Below, piece by piece: positions 23,191 to 32,301 of a stretch of DNA of 64,000 nucleotides. Position numbers and translations under genes: made by a program. Every line of letters begins with the position of its first letter. Positions within the stretch are counted from its first letter, which is position 1. The notes beneath the pieces were generated by a model that had not been told where the DNA came from, made no database searches, and worked only from the letters and a program-made list of their open reading frames with translations. This DNA is from Dehalococcoidia bacterium (GTDB lineage: Bacteria; Chloroflexota; Dehalococcoidia; Tepidiformales; Tepidiformaceae), in contig SKSF01000049.1 of NCBI GenBank assembly GCA_007118095.1, positions 1 to 64,000 on the forward strand. Reading direction: 5' to 3'.

Positions 23191-25614
23191 ATGTCCGAAT
23201 CAACACACGATGGTCCATATGTGCTCCCGTTCCGCGAACTCGGGATGGAATCACTCCCGGAGGTGGGGGGGAAGAACGCATCGCTCGGCGAGATGATCCG
23301 TTCGCTTGCCGAGGCCGGCGTCCAGGTCCCGGACGGCTTTGCAATTACCGCCAATGCCTTCCGGCGCCATATGCACGAAACGGGCCTCGCTGACGCCATC
23401 TATGCGGAGCTCAGGGAACTCGACATCAACGATGTGAAGGCCCTCGCCCGCACCGGGCGCTCAATCCGCGAGCGAATTCGCCGCTCCAAGCTGCCGCAGG
23501 AAATCCATGACGCCGCCATGGAAGCCTACGACCAACTGTCGCGCCAGTATGACGAAGACGCCGTCGATGTCGCCGTTCGTTCCAGCGCAACGGCCGAGGA
23601 TCTCCCGACTGCGTCGTTCGCCGGGCAGCAGGAGACCTACCTCAATATCAAGGGGCACGAGCAGCTCCTTGATGCGATCCGCGACTGCATGGCGTCGCTC
23701 TTCACCGACCGTGCGATCGTCTATCGCGAGCAGCGCGGGTTCGACCACGAAGAGGTCGCCCTTTCGGTGGGCGTGCAAAAGATGGTGCGCAGCGACATGG
23801 CCTCGGCCGGAGTTATTTTCACGCTCGACACCGAAAGCGGTTTCCGCGACGTCATCCTCGTGACTGGCGCCTACGGCCTGGGCGAAACGGTAGTGCAGGG
23901 CCGCGTAAACCCGGACGAATTCTGGGTACACAAGCCGACTGCACGCCTTGGCTACAACTCGGTGGTCCGCCACGAACGCGGCGAAAAAGAAGTGAAGCTA
24001 ATCTACGCCGAGGGTGGCACGAAGTCCGTCAAGGAAGTCCCGGTGCCTTCCGCCGACCGGCTCCGCTTTGTCCTGACCGATGACGAAGTCCTTCAGCTCG
24101 GCCGGTGGGCCCTCGCCATTGAAGACCATTACGTGGACGAAGACGGGAATCCACGACCCATGGACATCGAATGGGCAAAAGACGGCAAGAGCGGCGAGCT
24201 CTTCATCGTCCAGGCCCGGCCTGAAACCGTCCATTCGCAGGCCGGTCCGGCCCGGTTCGATAGCTACCGGCGTGTGGGCACGGGCCGCATCCTCGCCCAG
24301 GGCAAGAGCGTCGGGAACCAGGTGCGCTCCGGCACAGTTCGGGTTATCCATTCGCCCAACGACCTGGGGAACTTCCAGGAAGGCGAGATCCTCGTCGCCC
24401 CCATGACCGATCCCGACTGGGAACCCATCCTTGCCCGGGCCGGCGCTGTTGTGACCGACCACGGCGGGCGCACATGTCACGCTGCTATTGTCTCGCGCGA
24501 GATTGGCATCCCATGTGTCGTGGGTACCGGCGCTGCCACCAGCGACCTGACGGACGGCACAGAAGTGACGGTCTCGTGCGCCGAAGGCGACGAGGGGCGC
24601 GTCTACGAGGGCTACGTCGAGTTCGAAAAGCAGGAAATCGCTGCGGACGAGCTCCCCGAATCGCCAATACCGGTGATGCTGAACGTTGGCAACCCCGAAA
24701 ACGCCTTCTTCCTTGGTCAGTTGCCCACCGCAGGCGTCGGGCTTACCCGTATCGAATTCGTTGTCTCCAGCTGGGTTGGCGTGCACCCCATGGCGCTAAT
24801 TCATCCCGAGCGCGTCAAAGACCTCTCCACCCGCGCGGAGATCGCTGACCGGGCCAACGGCTATTCGTCGCTCCCCGAATTCTTCATCGAACGCCTGGCG
24901 TCCGGGGTCGGCCAGGTCGCGGCGGCCTTCTATCCACGGCCGATCATCGTCCGCTTCTCCGACTTCAAGACGAACGAGTATGCCAGCCTCCTCGGCGGCA
25001 GCGCCTTCGAACCGGAAGAGTCGAACCCCATGATTGGCTTCCGCGGCGCCTCCCGCTATTACAACGAGCGCTACCGGGAAGGTTTCGCGCTCGAATGTGC
25101 AGCCATCCGGCGGGTACGCGACGACATGGGGCTCACCAACGTCAAGGTGATGGTGCCCTTCTGCCGGACCATCGAAGAGGGCCAGCTCGTGCTCAAAGAG
25201 ATGGCCACGAACGGTCTTCACCAGGGCGAGAACGGGCTCGAGATCTACGTCATGTGCGAGATCCCGAACAACGTCTTTATGGCGGACGAGTTCGCCGACC
25301 TGTTTGATGGCTTCTCCATCGGGTCGAACGACCTGGCCCAGCTCACCCTCGGCGTGGACCGCGATTCCGATGTGCTCGCCGACATCTTCGACGAACGGAA
25401 CGAAGGTGTGCAGCGCGCCATTGCCACGGTCATCAAGGCCGCGCACGCGAAAGGCAAGAAGGTGGGCATCTGCGGCCAGGCGCCGAGTGACCATCCCGAG
25501 TTCGCCGAGTTCCTCGCCTCGCTGCAGATCGATTCGATCTCGGTCACGCCCGATGCGTTGCCCGCCGTCTGCCAGCATCTCGCAAGACAGCGCGAGGCAA
25601 TTGCCTCTGCGTGA
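23191..25614 (+). CDS. ppsA: Phosphoenolpyruvate synthase (pyruvate, water dikinase)
   Basis: This enzyme makes PEP from pyruvate and ATP with release of AMP and phosphate, the first step of gluconeogenesis from pyruvate. AAAGGAGG stands 7 bases before ATG 23191. The 807-residue protein has the three expected parts. The ATP-grasp domain spans residues 1-350 (VGGKNASLGEM, SSATAEDLPTASFAGQQETY). The mobile phosphohistidine domain is near residue 430 (GGRTCHAAIVSREIGIP, with the catalytic histidine). The C-terminal PEP/pyruvate-binding barrel includes GICGQAPSDHPEF near residue 760 with its catalytic cysteine. The family identity is secure. Confidence 0.96.
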   Translation: MSESTHDGPYVLPFRELGMESLPEVGGKNASLGEMIRSLAEAGVQVPDGFAITANAFRRHMHETGLADAIYAELRELDINDVKALARTGRSIRERIRRSKLPQEIHDAAMEAYDQLSRQYDEDAVDVAVRSSATAEDLPTASFAGQQETYLNIKGHEQLLDAIRDCMASLFTDRAIVYREQRGFDHEEVALSVGVQKMVRSDMASAGVIFTLDTESGFRDVILVTGAYGLGETVVQGRVNPDEFWVHKPTARLGYNSVVRHERGEKEVKLIYAEGGTKSVKEVPVPSADRLRFVLTDDEVLQLGRWALAIEDHYVDEDGNPRPMDIEWAKDGKSGELFIVQARPETVHSQAGPARFDSYRRVGTGRILAQGKSVGNQVRSGTVRVIHSPNDLGNFQEGEILVAPMTDPDWEPILARAGAVVTDHGGRTCHAAIVSREIGIPCVVGTGAATSDLTDGTEVTVSCAEGDEGRVYEGYVEFEKQEIAADELPESPIPVMLNVGNPENAFFLGQLPTAGVGLTRIEFVVSSWVGVHPMALIHPERVKDLSTRAEIADRANGYSSLPEFFIERLASGVGQVAAAFYPRPIIVRFSDFKTNEYASLLGGSAFEPEESNPMIGFRGASRYYNERYREGFALECAAIRRVRDDMGLTNVKVMVPFCRTIEEGQLVLKEMATNGLHQGENGLEIYVMCEIPNNVFMADEFADLFDGFSIGSNDLAQLTLGVDRDSDVLADIFDERNEGVQRAIATVIKAAHAKGKKVGICGQAPSDHPEFAEFLASLQIDSISVTPDALPAVCQHLARQREAIASA

Positions 25615-25653
25615 ACCGCGGTGCTTCTCCGTTGCCGGTGAGGGCGGCATCCT

Positions 25654-26253
25654 GTGTGCGTGCCAAAGCGCCTTATGGATCTCGCCCTCACCTTGCTGGC
25701 ACTTCCGTTCGTTGTGCCTGTCATCCTCGTAATGGCGCTCATCCTTGCTGTCGAGCTGCGTGGAAACCCCTTCTTCGTGCAGGAGCGCATTGGCCTGCAT
25801 GGCAAACCTTTTCGCATGTACAAGCTCCGCACCATGCGCCATGCCGGGCCCGGCGAGGAAGAGCACTATCACGTGGAAGACTTCCGCACCTTCGTCTTCT
25901 CGCCAGCCGGCGAGGTGCACCCGCGCCTCACGAAGTGGGGCGCCTGGGCCCGCAGGCTGTCCATCGATGAGCTCCCCAATCTCCTGAATGTCCTGCGCGG
26001 CGAAATGTCACTGGTTGGCCCCCGGCCCGAGATCCCGGAAATAGTGGAGCAGTACCCGGCGCACTATCACCGCCGCCACGATGTCCTCCCCGGCGTGACT
26101 GGCCTCGCCCAGGCGACGGGCCGCTCCGATTTGACCTATGACGAAACGCTTACTTACGATCTGCAATACGTGGATAATCATTCTGTATTGGAGGATCTCC
26201 GTATCCTCTGGCGGACCGCCGCCACCGTCTTGACCGGCACAGGAGCGCGATGA
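25654..26253 (+). CDS. Undecaprenyl-phosphate sugar-1-phosphate transferase (initiating transferase)
   Basis: This 199-residue, PglC-like short form of a polyprenyl-phosphate sugar transferase starts glycan assembly by moving a sugar phosphate onto the lipid carrier at the inner membrane. It has one N-terminal membrane segment (LALTLLALPFVVPVILVMAL), the KLRTMR segment, the DELPNLLNVLRGEMSLVGPRPE signature and GVTGLAQ. The start is a GTG, at 25654 or 6 bases later. It is first in a six-gene operon and overlaps the next gene by ATGA. Confidence 0.93.
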   Translation: MCVPKRLMDLALTLLALPFVVPVILVMALILAVELRGNPFFVQERIGLHGKPFRMYKLRTMRHAGPGEEEHYHVEDFRTFVFSPAGEVHPRLTKWGAWARRLSIDELPNLLNVLRGEMSLVGPRPEIPEIVEQYPAHYHRRHDVLPGVTGLAQATGRSDLTYDETLTYDLQYVDNHSVLEDLRILWRTAATVLTGTGAR

Positions 26254-28172
26254 TGTCCGCACGGCGTGCTCCGGGCTTCGCGCTTCGACGGGTCATGGCA
26301 CGGGTGGTCGCGGGCGACCCGCTCAGCTTCGTCGCCGCCGTCGCGCTCGACATCGTTGTCCTGGCGATCGCTTTCAGCGCGGCGCTCATGCTCCGTTTCG
26401 ATGGAGACGTGCCGGCGGAGAACACAACGTTCGTCCTCCAGCTCTTCCCGCTCATCGCGCTCGCGTTCATCGCGACGAACCTCGCCTTTGGTGTCTATCG
26501 CACGGTCTGGACCTACGGGAGTATCGGCGATGTCCTGAACCTCTTCCGGTCAGTGGTGCTCGTGACCGGCGTCCTCTTCGTCGCGAGTATCTTCCTGCCG
26601 GAACGCCAGTTGCCGCTTTCGGTCATCCTCATGGCGGGGGCGCTCGCCTTCCCCGGCATGGCACTGGTGAAAATGCGGACACGCGTCTTTGCGCGCGCCC
26701 CGTGGGCGCCGGGGGCCTCCCGCCGCCTGATCATCATCGGCGCCGGGCGAAATGGCCAATTACTTGCACGCGAGCTGCAGGACAGCCCGAAGCTGAATTA
26801 CCAGCCCGTCGGCTTCATCGATAACGACCCGCGGCTGCTGCATACGCGCATCCATGGGCTCCGCGTCCTGGGGACGGACGACGACCTCGAGCGCATCATC
26901 GTCGACCGTGACGTCGACGCCGTCGCCATCGCCATCCCCGATGCTCCCGGCGCCACCATCCGCAGGATCGTCGGCATCTGCCAGGATTCCGGTATCCCGG
27001 TGCGCATGGTCCCGACCATTGATAGCTGGGCCGGCGGAGCGCGCGTCCAGGACACCTTCCGGGACGTCACACTCGACGACTTGCTCGGGCGCGAACCAGT
27101 CGAAATTGACCACACCGCCTGTTCCGAATCCGTCCGCGACCGCGTTGTGCTGGTGACCGGGGCCGCAGGGTCGATCGGCTCGGAGCTCTGCCGCCAGCTC
27201 ATGCGCTACGAGCCCCGGGAGCTCCACCTCATCGACAATAACGAAACGGGCCTCCACGAGCTGGCGTTGGAGCTCTCTCCCGCTTCGGGCGAAACCGTCG
27301 TCCAGACATGGATTTCGAATGTGGGTGACGGGGGAAAGATGGACGCCATATTCCGCCGGGTCCGGCCACACCTCATCTATCACGCCGCCGCCTACAAACA
27401 CGTCCCCATGATGGAAGCGCATCCCGACGAAGCGTTCCGCGTGAATGTGCTCGGCACGCTCAATGTAGCCCGCGCCGCCCGGACCTACGAAGCTGGCACC
27501 TTTGTGCTCATCTCCACCGACAAGGCCGTACGTCCTACCAGCACCATGGGCGCGACCAAGCGTATCGCCGAGCTCATGGTGCTCGCGCTCGCGCGTACCG
27601 ATACCCGCACGAACTTCGTCGCGGTGCGATTTGGCAACGTCATGGGCAGCCGCGGGTCCGTCGTGCCTACCTTCATGCGCCAGATCGAGCGGGGCGGGCC
27701 AGTCACGGTCATGCATCCCGAGATGATGCGCTACTTCATCAGCATCCCCGAGGCGGTCAGCCTTGTCATCCAGGCAGGCAGTTTCGGCGCGAGCGGCAAT
27801 ATCTACATGCTCGACATGGGCGAGGAGATCAACATTCTCGAACTCGCCGAGCGCATGATCCGCCTCCGCGGGCTCCGTCCCGGGCGGGATATCGACGTTG
27901 TCTTCACCGGCCCCCGCCCAGGCGAGAAGCTGCGCGAAGAACTCGTGGCCGACTTCGAACAGCTCGAGTCGACCCCCCACCCCAAGGTCATGCGCCTCCT
28001 TGCCACGATCGACATCGAAGAGCGCGAGGTCACCCGGCTGATCGACGAACTGACGGCCATCATGTGGGATGAACCCGACGAAGTGAAGCGGCGGATCCAC
28101 CTGGTCGCACGACGTTACGATGGCCCCATGGATGCACCGGCGGAGGCCGAAGGGAGCGTGACACCGCCATGA
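26250..28172 (+). CDS. FlaA1/CapD/PglF-type nucleoside-diphosphate-sugar 4,6-dehydratase
   Basis: The 640-residue membrane protein has four hydrophobic helices in the first 140 residues. A Rossmann-like domain follows (LIIIGAGRNGQLLA near residue 160), then the catalytic short-chain dehydrogenase domain from about residue 290 (VLVTGAAGSIGSELCRQL). In the catalytic part, HAAAYKHVPMME and STDKAVRPTSTMGATKR show the family's pattern in which a methionine replaces the usual tyrosine (MGATK). PglF and CapD remove water from UDP-GlcNAc to form a 4-keto-6-deoxy sugar. ATGA overlaps on both sides tie it to the operon. Confidence 0.93.
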   Translation: MMSARRAPGFALRRVMARVVAGDPLSFVAAVALDIVVLAIAFSAALMLRFDGDVPAENTTFVLQLFPLIALAFIATNLAFGVYRTVWTYGSIGDVLNLFRSVVLVTGVLFVASIFLPERQLPLSVILMAGALAFPGMALVKMRTRVFARAPWAPGASRRLIIIGAGRNGQLLARELQDSPKLNYQPVGFIDNDPRLLHTRIHGLRVLGTDDDLERIIVDRDVDAVAIAIPDAPGATIRRIVGICQDSGIPVRMVPTIDSWAGGARVQDTFRDVTLDDLLGREPVEIDHTACSESVRDRVVLVTGAAGSIGSELCRQLMRYEPRELHLIDNNETGLHELALELSPASGETVVQTWISNVGDGGKMDAIFRRVRPHLIYHAAAYKHVPMMEAHPDEAFRVNVLGTLNVARAARTYEAGTFVLISTDKAVRPTSTMGATKRIAELMVLALARTDTRTNFVAVRFGNVMGSRGSVVPTFMRQIERGGPVTVMHPEMMRYFISIPEAVSLVIQAGSFGASGNIYMLDMGEEINILELAERMIRLRGLRPGRDIDVVFTGPRPGEKLREELVADFEQLESTPHPKVMRLLATIDIEEREVTRLIDELTAIMWDEPDEVKRRIHLVARRYDGPMDAPAEAEGSVTPP

Positions 28173-28684
28173 GCGACTTCTACGTCCATCCGACCGCGGA
28201 TGTCGCCGAGAGCGCGTCTATCGGCGATGGGGCCCGTGTGTGGCACCAGGCACAGGTGCGGGAAGGCGCCTCCGTCGGCCCGGGCTGCGTCATCGGCAAA
28301 GGCGCGTATATCGACAGCAATGTCCGGGTCGGCGCGAACTGCAAGGTACAGAACTACTCGTGCGTCTACCACGGCACCACGCTCGAAGACGGCGTCTTTG
28401 TCGGGCCGCACGTCGTGTTTACAAACGACCGCCTGCCGCGCGCCATCAACGAAGACGGCACGCTCAAATCGGATGACGACTGGGATGTGGGCGAAACCCT
28501 GGTGAAGTACGGCGCGGCCGTCGGTTCGCGCACCGTTGTGCTGCCCGGTATCACCATCGGCCGATGGGCCATGGTCGGCGCCGGTTCCGTGGTCACCCGC
28601 GACGTCCCGGACTATGCACTGGTCGCCGGCAACCCGGCCCGTGCCATTGGCCGGGTCGACGAACACGGCCGCCGTGTCGAATAA
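28169..28684 (+). CDS. Left-handed beta-helix N-acetyltransferase (WlbB/WbpD-like)
   Basis: The 171-residue protein is made almost entirely of hexapeptide repeats (for example SIGDGARVWHQAQVREGASVG) forming a left-handed beta-helix. The internal YSCVYHGTTLEDGVFVGPHVVFTND is the active-site region found in WbpD/WlbB enzymes, which acetylate the 3-amino group of UDP-2-acetamido-3-amino-2,3-dideoxyglucuronate using acetyl-CoA. The context (aminotransferase next, then an oxidoreductase and a nucleotide-sugar dehydrogenase) fits that pathway. Substrate choice is inferred from context. Confidence 0.88.
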   Translation: MSDFYVHPTADVAESASIGDGARVWHQAQVREGASVGPGCVIGKGAYIDSNVRVGANCKVQNYSCVYHGTTLEDGVFVGPHVVFTNDRLPRAINEDGTLKSDDDWDVGETLVKYGAAVGSRTVVLPGITIGRWAMVGAGSVVTRDVPDYALVAGNPARAIGRVDEHGRRVE

Positions 28685-28704
28685 GCGCCGCGCTGGAGTA
28701 TCCC

Positions 28705-29805
28705 ATGACCGCTGACCGCCCGTTTATCCCCGTTGCAAAGCCCCTGGTTGGCGCCGCCGAGCGCGACGCCGTGATCGAGGTGCTCGAAAGCGGCCAGCTC
28801 GCCCAGGGACCGCGGGTCACGTCGTTCGAAGAAGCGTTCGCGAATTACACGGGCGCGCGCCACGCGGTGGCGGTCACAAACGGCACGGCCGCGCTCGTCG
28901 TCGCGCTCCAGGCGAACGGCGTGGGCCCCGGCGATGAGGTCATCACGACGCCATTCAGCTTCATCGCCACCGCGACGAGCATCATCGCGTGCGGCGCTCG
29001 CCCGGTCTTTGTCGACATCGACCCCTTCGACCTCAACCTTGATCCCGACCGCATCGAAGAAGCAGTGACGGAACAGACGAAGGCCATCATGCCTGTGCAC
29101 CTCTACGGTCATCCCGCACGCATCGAGGAGATCCGCGAGCTCTGTGACGAGTTCGAACTCGCGCTTATCGAAGATGCCGCCCAGGCGCATGGCGCTGAAC
29201 ATAACGAGCAGCGCGTCGGGACCTTCGGGACGGCCGCTTTCAGCTTCTATCCCACGAAGAACATGACCACCGGGGAAGGCGGCATCATCACGACCAACGA
29301 TGAGGAGGTCGCCGAGCGCTGCCGGGTCATCCGCAACCACGGCCAGGCGCGCCGCTACTATCACGAGACCTTCGGGCTCAACTGGCGGATGACGGACCTG
29401 TGCGCTGCAATTGGCCTCGTGCAGCTCGATCACCTGGAAGCGTGGACGGAAGCGCGTATTCAGAATGCCATCGCCCTGTCCGAACGCATCGAGCGCGCCG
29501 AGACACCGCGCGTGCGCCAGGGCGACCGCCACGTCTTCCACCAGTACACCGTCCGTGTTTCGGCCGACCGTGACGCCGTCCAGCGGAAGCTCGAAACGCG
29601 CGGTGTTGGCTCGGCCGTCCACTACCCGGTGCCGATCCACCACCAGCCCATCATCCAGGAGCTCGGCTTTGGCGACGCCGATGTCCCGATCGCCGAGCAG
29701 GCGGCACAGACCGTCCTTTCACTCCCGGTGCACCCTGCACTTGAAGGGGCTGACCTGGAGTACATCGCCGAGACGGTGGATGAGGTGCTTGCCGGCAACG
29801 GGTGA
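28705..29805 (+). CDS. DegT/DnrJ/EryC1/StrS-family sugar aminotransferase (WbpE/WlbC-like)
   Basis: This PLP-dependent enzyme of 366 residues is likely to place an amino group on a keto nucleotide sugar. ATG 28705 follows TGGAG by 6 bases and gives the usual family start. Landmarks are TNGTAALVVALQANGV, EDAAQAHGAEH, and FYPTKNMTTGEGG, where the lysine binds PLP. The pathway logic of the operon makes a 3-amino transfer on a UDP-2-acetamido-3-keto uronate the likely reaction, as in WbpE. That substrate is an inference. Confidence 0.93.
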   Translation: MTADRPFIPVAKPLVGAAERDAVIEVLESGQLAQGPRVTSFEEAFANYTGARHAVAVTNGTAALVVALQANGVGPGDEVITTPFSFIATATSIIACGARPVFVDIDPFDLNLDPDRIEEAVTEQTKAIMPVHLYGHPARIEEIRELCDEFELALIEDAAQAHGAEHNEQRVGTFGTAAFSFYPTKNMTTGEGGIITTNDEEVAERCRVIRNHGQARRYYHETFGLNWRMTDLCAAIGLVQLDHLEAWTEARIQNAIALSERIERAETPRVRQGDRHVFHQYTVRVSADRDAVQRKLETRGVGSAVHYPVPIHHQPIIQELGFGDADVPIAEQAAQTVLSLPVHPALEGADLEYIAETVDEVLAGNG

Positions 29806-29820
29806 CGCGGGGCGTCTACG

Positions 29821-29913
29821 TCAGGCCCAGAGGTAGTAGCCAGCAAGAATGCCCAGGACGAACCACAGGAGACCGCCCAGCAGGCCGAGGGTAAGCGCTT
29901 TGACCGGGTGCAT
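29821..29913 (-). CDS. Possible 30-residue single-helix membrane peptide
   Basis: In the 205-base gap between two glycan genes, the minus strand can encode a 30-residue peptide, MHPVKALTLGLLGGLLWFVL and a further ten residues ending YYLWA. It would be one membrane helix with a basic N-terminus. AGGAG lies two bases before the ATG, which is close. No relatives come to mind. It may be a real small membrane protein or a chance frame. Confidence 0.3.
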   Translation of the reverse strand: MHPVKALTLGLLGGLLWFVLGILAGYYLWA

Positions 29914-30010
29914 CGCTCCTGAGTCTAGGTGCACGCACGTGGTCAAACCAGCGGAAGGCTGACGCGCCTTGCCCTTCCGCCTCAGCCCCTGCGGGCATAC
30001 CCTCGGTGTC

Positions 30011-31024
30011 ATGACGCAACCCTTGCGCGCCGGGGTCATTGGGCTTGGCTCGATGGGCGCCAACCATGCCCGTGTCTTGAACGACCTGCCCGGGGTGGAA
30101 CTGGCCGCGGTCGCCGATAGCGATGCCGAGCGTCTTCAGCGTGCCATTGCCGGCAGCCCGGCTCTGCCGTATCTCGACCACCGCGACATGCTGCGCGAGG
30201 TCCCGCTCGACCTCGTGACCATCGTGGTCCCCACCGGCCTCCACCGGCAGGTCGCGCTTGATGTTATCGGGGCCGGGATCCACCTCCTCGTGGAGAAACC
30301 CCTGGCCGCCACCAGCGACGAAGCGCGTGACGTGGCGGCTGCGGCCGAAGCGGCCGGCCTGGTGCTCAGTGTTGGACACATCGAGCGGTTCAACCCCGCC
30401 ATCCAGGAGCTGAAGCGCCGCCTCGGCGAAGGACAGGGAGGCCGCGTCATCCAAATACGCGCCCGCCGTGTGGGCCCCTTTCCCCACCGGATCCGGGATG
30501 TCGGCGTTATTCACGACCTGGCGCCGCACGACATCGACATCATGCGCTATCTGCTGGGTGACGAAATCGAGCGTGTCTACGCCGAGGCCCAGGGCCATAT
30601 CAACACGGACCACGAAGACATCTTTGCCGGGATGCTGCACTTCACCGGCGGCGCGTTCGGTTTGCTCGACATCAACTGGCTTACCCCGACCAAGGAGCGG
30701 TCGCTCACCGTCCTCTGCGAAAAGGGTATGTTCGTGGTCGACTATGCCGCGCAAACGCTCGAGTTCTACGAAAACTTCGCCGCGTCGGCCCGCGAGGGGG
30801 CGATTGCGAGCGTTACCGAGGGCCCCATGATTCGCTACCTCATCGCCAATCGCGAACCGCTTCGCGCCGAACTCGAAGCCTTCCGTGACGCCGTCGCGGG
30901 TACAGCGCCGCCGGTGGTCACGGCCCGTGATGGGCTGGCTGCGCTCGCCGTGTCCGAAGCGCTGGTCACTGCCTCGCGTGAACACGCGCCGGTCAACGTG
31001 GAGCCCGTGGCGGTGCGCCAATGA
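30011..31024 (+). CDS. Gfo/Idh/MocA-family oxidoreductase (WbpB/WlbA-like)
   Basis: The 337-residue NAD(P)-dependent oxidoreductase begins at ATG 30011, because the dinucleotide loop GVIGLGSMGANHARVL then starts at residue 8. EKPLA near residue 98 and HDLAPHDIDIMRYLLG near residue 175 carry the family's catalytic lysine and histidine. WbpB/WlbA oxidises the 3-hydroxyl of UDP-GlcNAcA so that the neighbouring aminotransferase can act; the position here supports that role. It overlaps the next gene by ATGA. No strong ribosome site is visible. Confidence 0.88.
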   Translation: MTQPLRAGVIGLGSMGANHARVLNDLPGVELAAVADSDAERLQRAIAGSPALPYLDHRDMLREVPLDLVTIVVPTGLHRQVALDVIGAGIHLLVEKPLAATSDEARDVAAAAEAAGLVLSVGHIERFNPAIQELKRRLGEGQGGRVIQIRARRVGPFPHRIRDVGVIHDLAPHDIDIMRYLLGDEIERVYAEAQGHINTDHEDIFAGMLHFTGGAFGLLDINWLTPTKERSLTVLCEKGMFVVDYAAQTLEFYENFAASAREGAIASVTEGPMIRYLIANREPLRAELEAFRDAVAGTAPPVVTARDGLAALAVSEALVTASREHAPVNVEPVAVRQ

Positions 31025-32292
31025 ATATCGCGGTCGTCGGTGCTGGCCGTATCGGGTTGCCGCTCGCCTGCGCCTTTGCCGAGCGCGGGCACGACGTGGT
31101 CGCGTGCGATGTCAACGACGAGCGCGTCGCGATGATCAACCGTGGCGAAAATCCCATTCCCGACGAGGAAGGGCTCGCCGAGCTGCTGGCCAAAATGGTC
31201 GGCACCGGCCGCCTGCGAGCCGCCCGGGACACTCGCTCTGCTGTCGCCGACCGCGAGACCGTCCTGTTCGCCGTGGCCGTCGATATCGATCCTGACGGCC
31301 GCGCCGACCTGGCAAACCTGCTGTCTGCTGCTGACGATGTCGCGGCGGGCGTGCAAGCGGGTGCGCTGTGCATTTTTGACACCACTCTGCCGGTTGGTAC
31401 CACCCGGGCCACGATAGGGCCACGTTTCGAAGCCGCCGGGAAGGCCATCGGCCGCGACGTCTTTGTCGCGTTCAGCCCCGAGCGGCTTTTCATGGGCCGT
31501 GTCCTCCAGGACCTCAAGCGCTATCCCAGCGTCGTTGGCGGTCTGGAGGAGGAGTCCGGCCGCCGCGCCGCCACGTTCTATGCAGAAGCGCTCGGGAACG
31601 ACGTTATCCAGCTCCAGTCGGCCGAAGCCGCCGAACTCAGCAAGCTAGCCGAGGGCGTCTACCGCGACCTGAACATCGCGCTCGCAAATGAGCTCGCGCG
31701 CGTCGCCGACCTCCACGGTGTCGACATCAGCGAGGTGACCCGCGCCGCAAACAGCCAGCCGTTCTGCCATCTCCACGTCCCCGGCACCGGCGTCGGCGGA
31801 CACTGCATCCCGGTCTACCCCCGGTTCCTGGTGCAGGGCGAGGGGCCGAGTGACCTCGCCGCCCTGGGCCGCCAGGTGAACGATGACATGCCGGCCTATG
31901 CGGTCCGGCGCCTCGGCGAGCTGGTTGGGGACCTGGCTGGCAAGCGGGTCCTCATCCTCGGCCTCACCTTCCGGCCGAATGTCGCGGTCACCCACCACAC
32001 CAACGCCCTCGACCTCAAGCAGGAATTCGAGGCGCGTGGCGCCAGCGTCGCCGGGCACGACCCGCTGCTCACTGCCGCCGGTTCGACGTCGCTGGGGTTC
32101 CAGCCCGCCTCCGAGCCGCTCGAGGGGTATGACATCGCAGTCGTCCATGCGTATCACCGCGAATACGCTGGCCTCCCGTGGGGAAAGATTGCCCCGCTCG
32201 TGCTCGATGCGCGCAACGCGATGGACCGCGACGAAGTGGAAGCGACCGGCGCCCGCTACCTGGGCATCGGCCGGCCAGTCACTCCCGCATAG
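31021..32292 (+). CDS. UDP-sugar 6-dehydrogenase (WbpA/WecC-type)
   Basis: The 423-residue member of the UDP-glucose/GDP-mannose dehydrogenase family oxidises the C6 hydroxyl of a nucleotide sugar to a carboxylate in two NAD+ steps. It shows VVGAGRIGLPLACAFAERGH at the N-terminus and the catalytic cysteine in GTGVGGHCIPVYPRF near residue 262, then ILGLTFRPNVAVTHHTNALDL in the C-terminal domain. The sequence type is that of UDP-N-acetyl sugar dehydrogenases, fitting the first step to UDP-GlcNAcA. It is the last gene of the operon; the next gene converges 9 bases later. Confidence 0.92.
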   Translation: MNIAVVGAGRIGLPLACAFAERGHDVVACDVNDERVAMINRGENPIPDEEGLAELLAKMVGTGRLRAARDTRSAVADRETVLFAVAVDIDPDGRADLANLLSAADDVAAGVQAGALCIFDTTLPVGTTRATIGPRFEAAGKAIGRDVFVAFSPERLFMGRVLQDLKRYPSVVGGLEEESGRRAATFYAEALGNDVIQLQSAEAAELSKLAEGVYRDLNIALANELARVADLHGVDISEVTRAANSQPFCHLHVPGTGVGGHCIPVYPRFLVQGEGPSDLAALGRQVNDDMPAYAVRRLGELVGDLAGKRVLILGLTFRPNVAVTHHTNALDLKQEFEARGASVAGHDPLLTAAGSTSLGFQPASEPLEGYDIAVVHAYHREYAGLPWGKIAPLVLDARNAMDRDEVEATGARYLGIGRPVTPA

Positions 32293-32301
32293 CTTGCGTG
32301 G

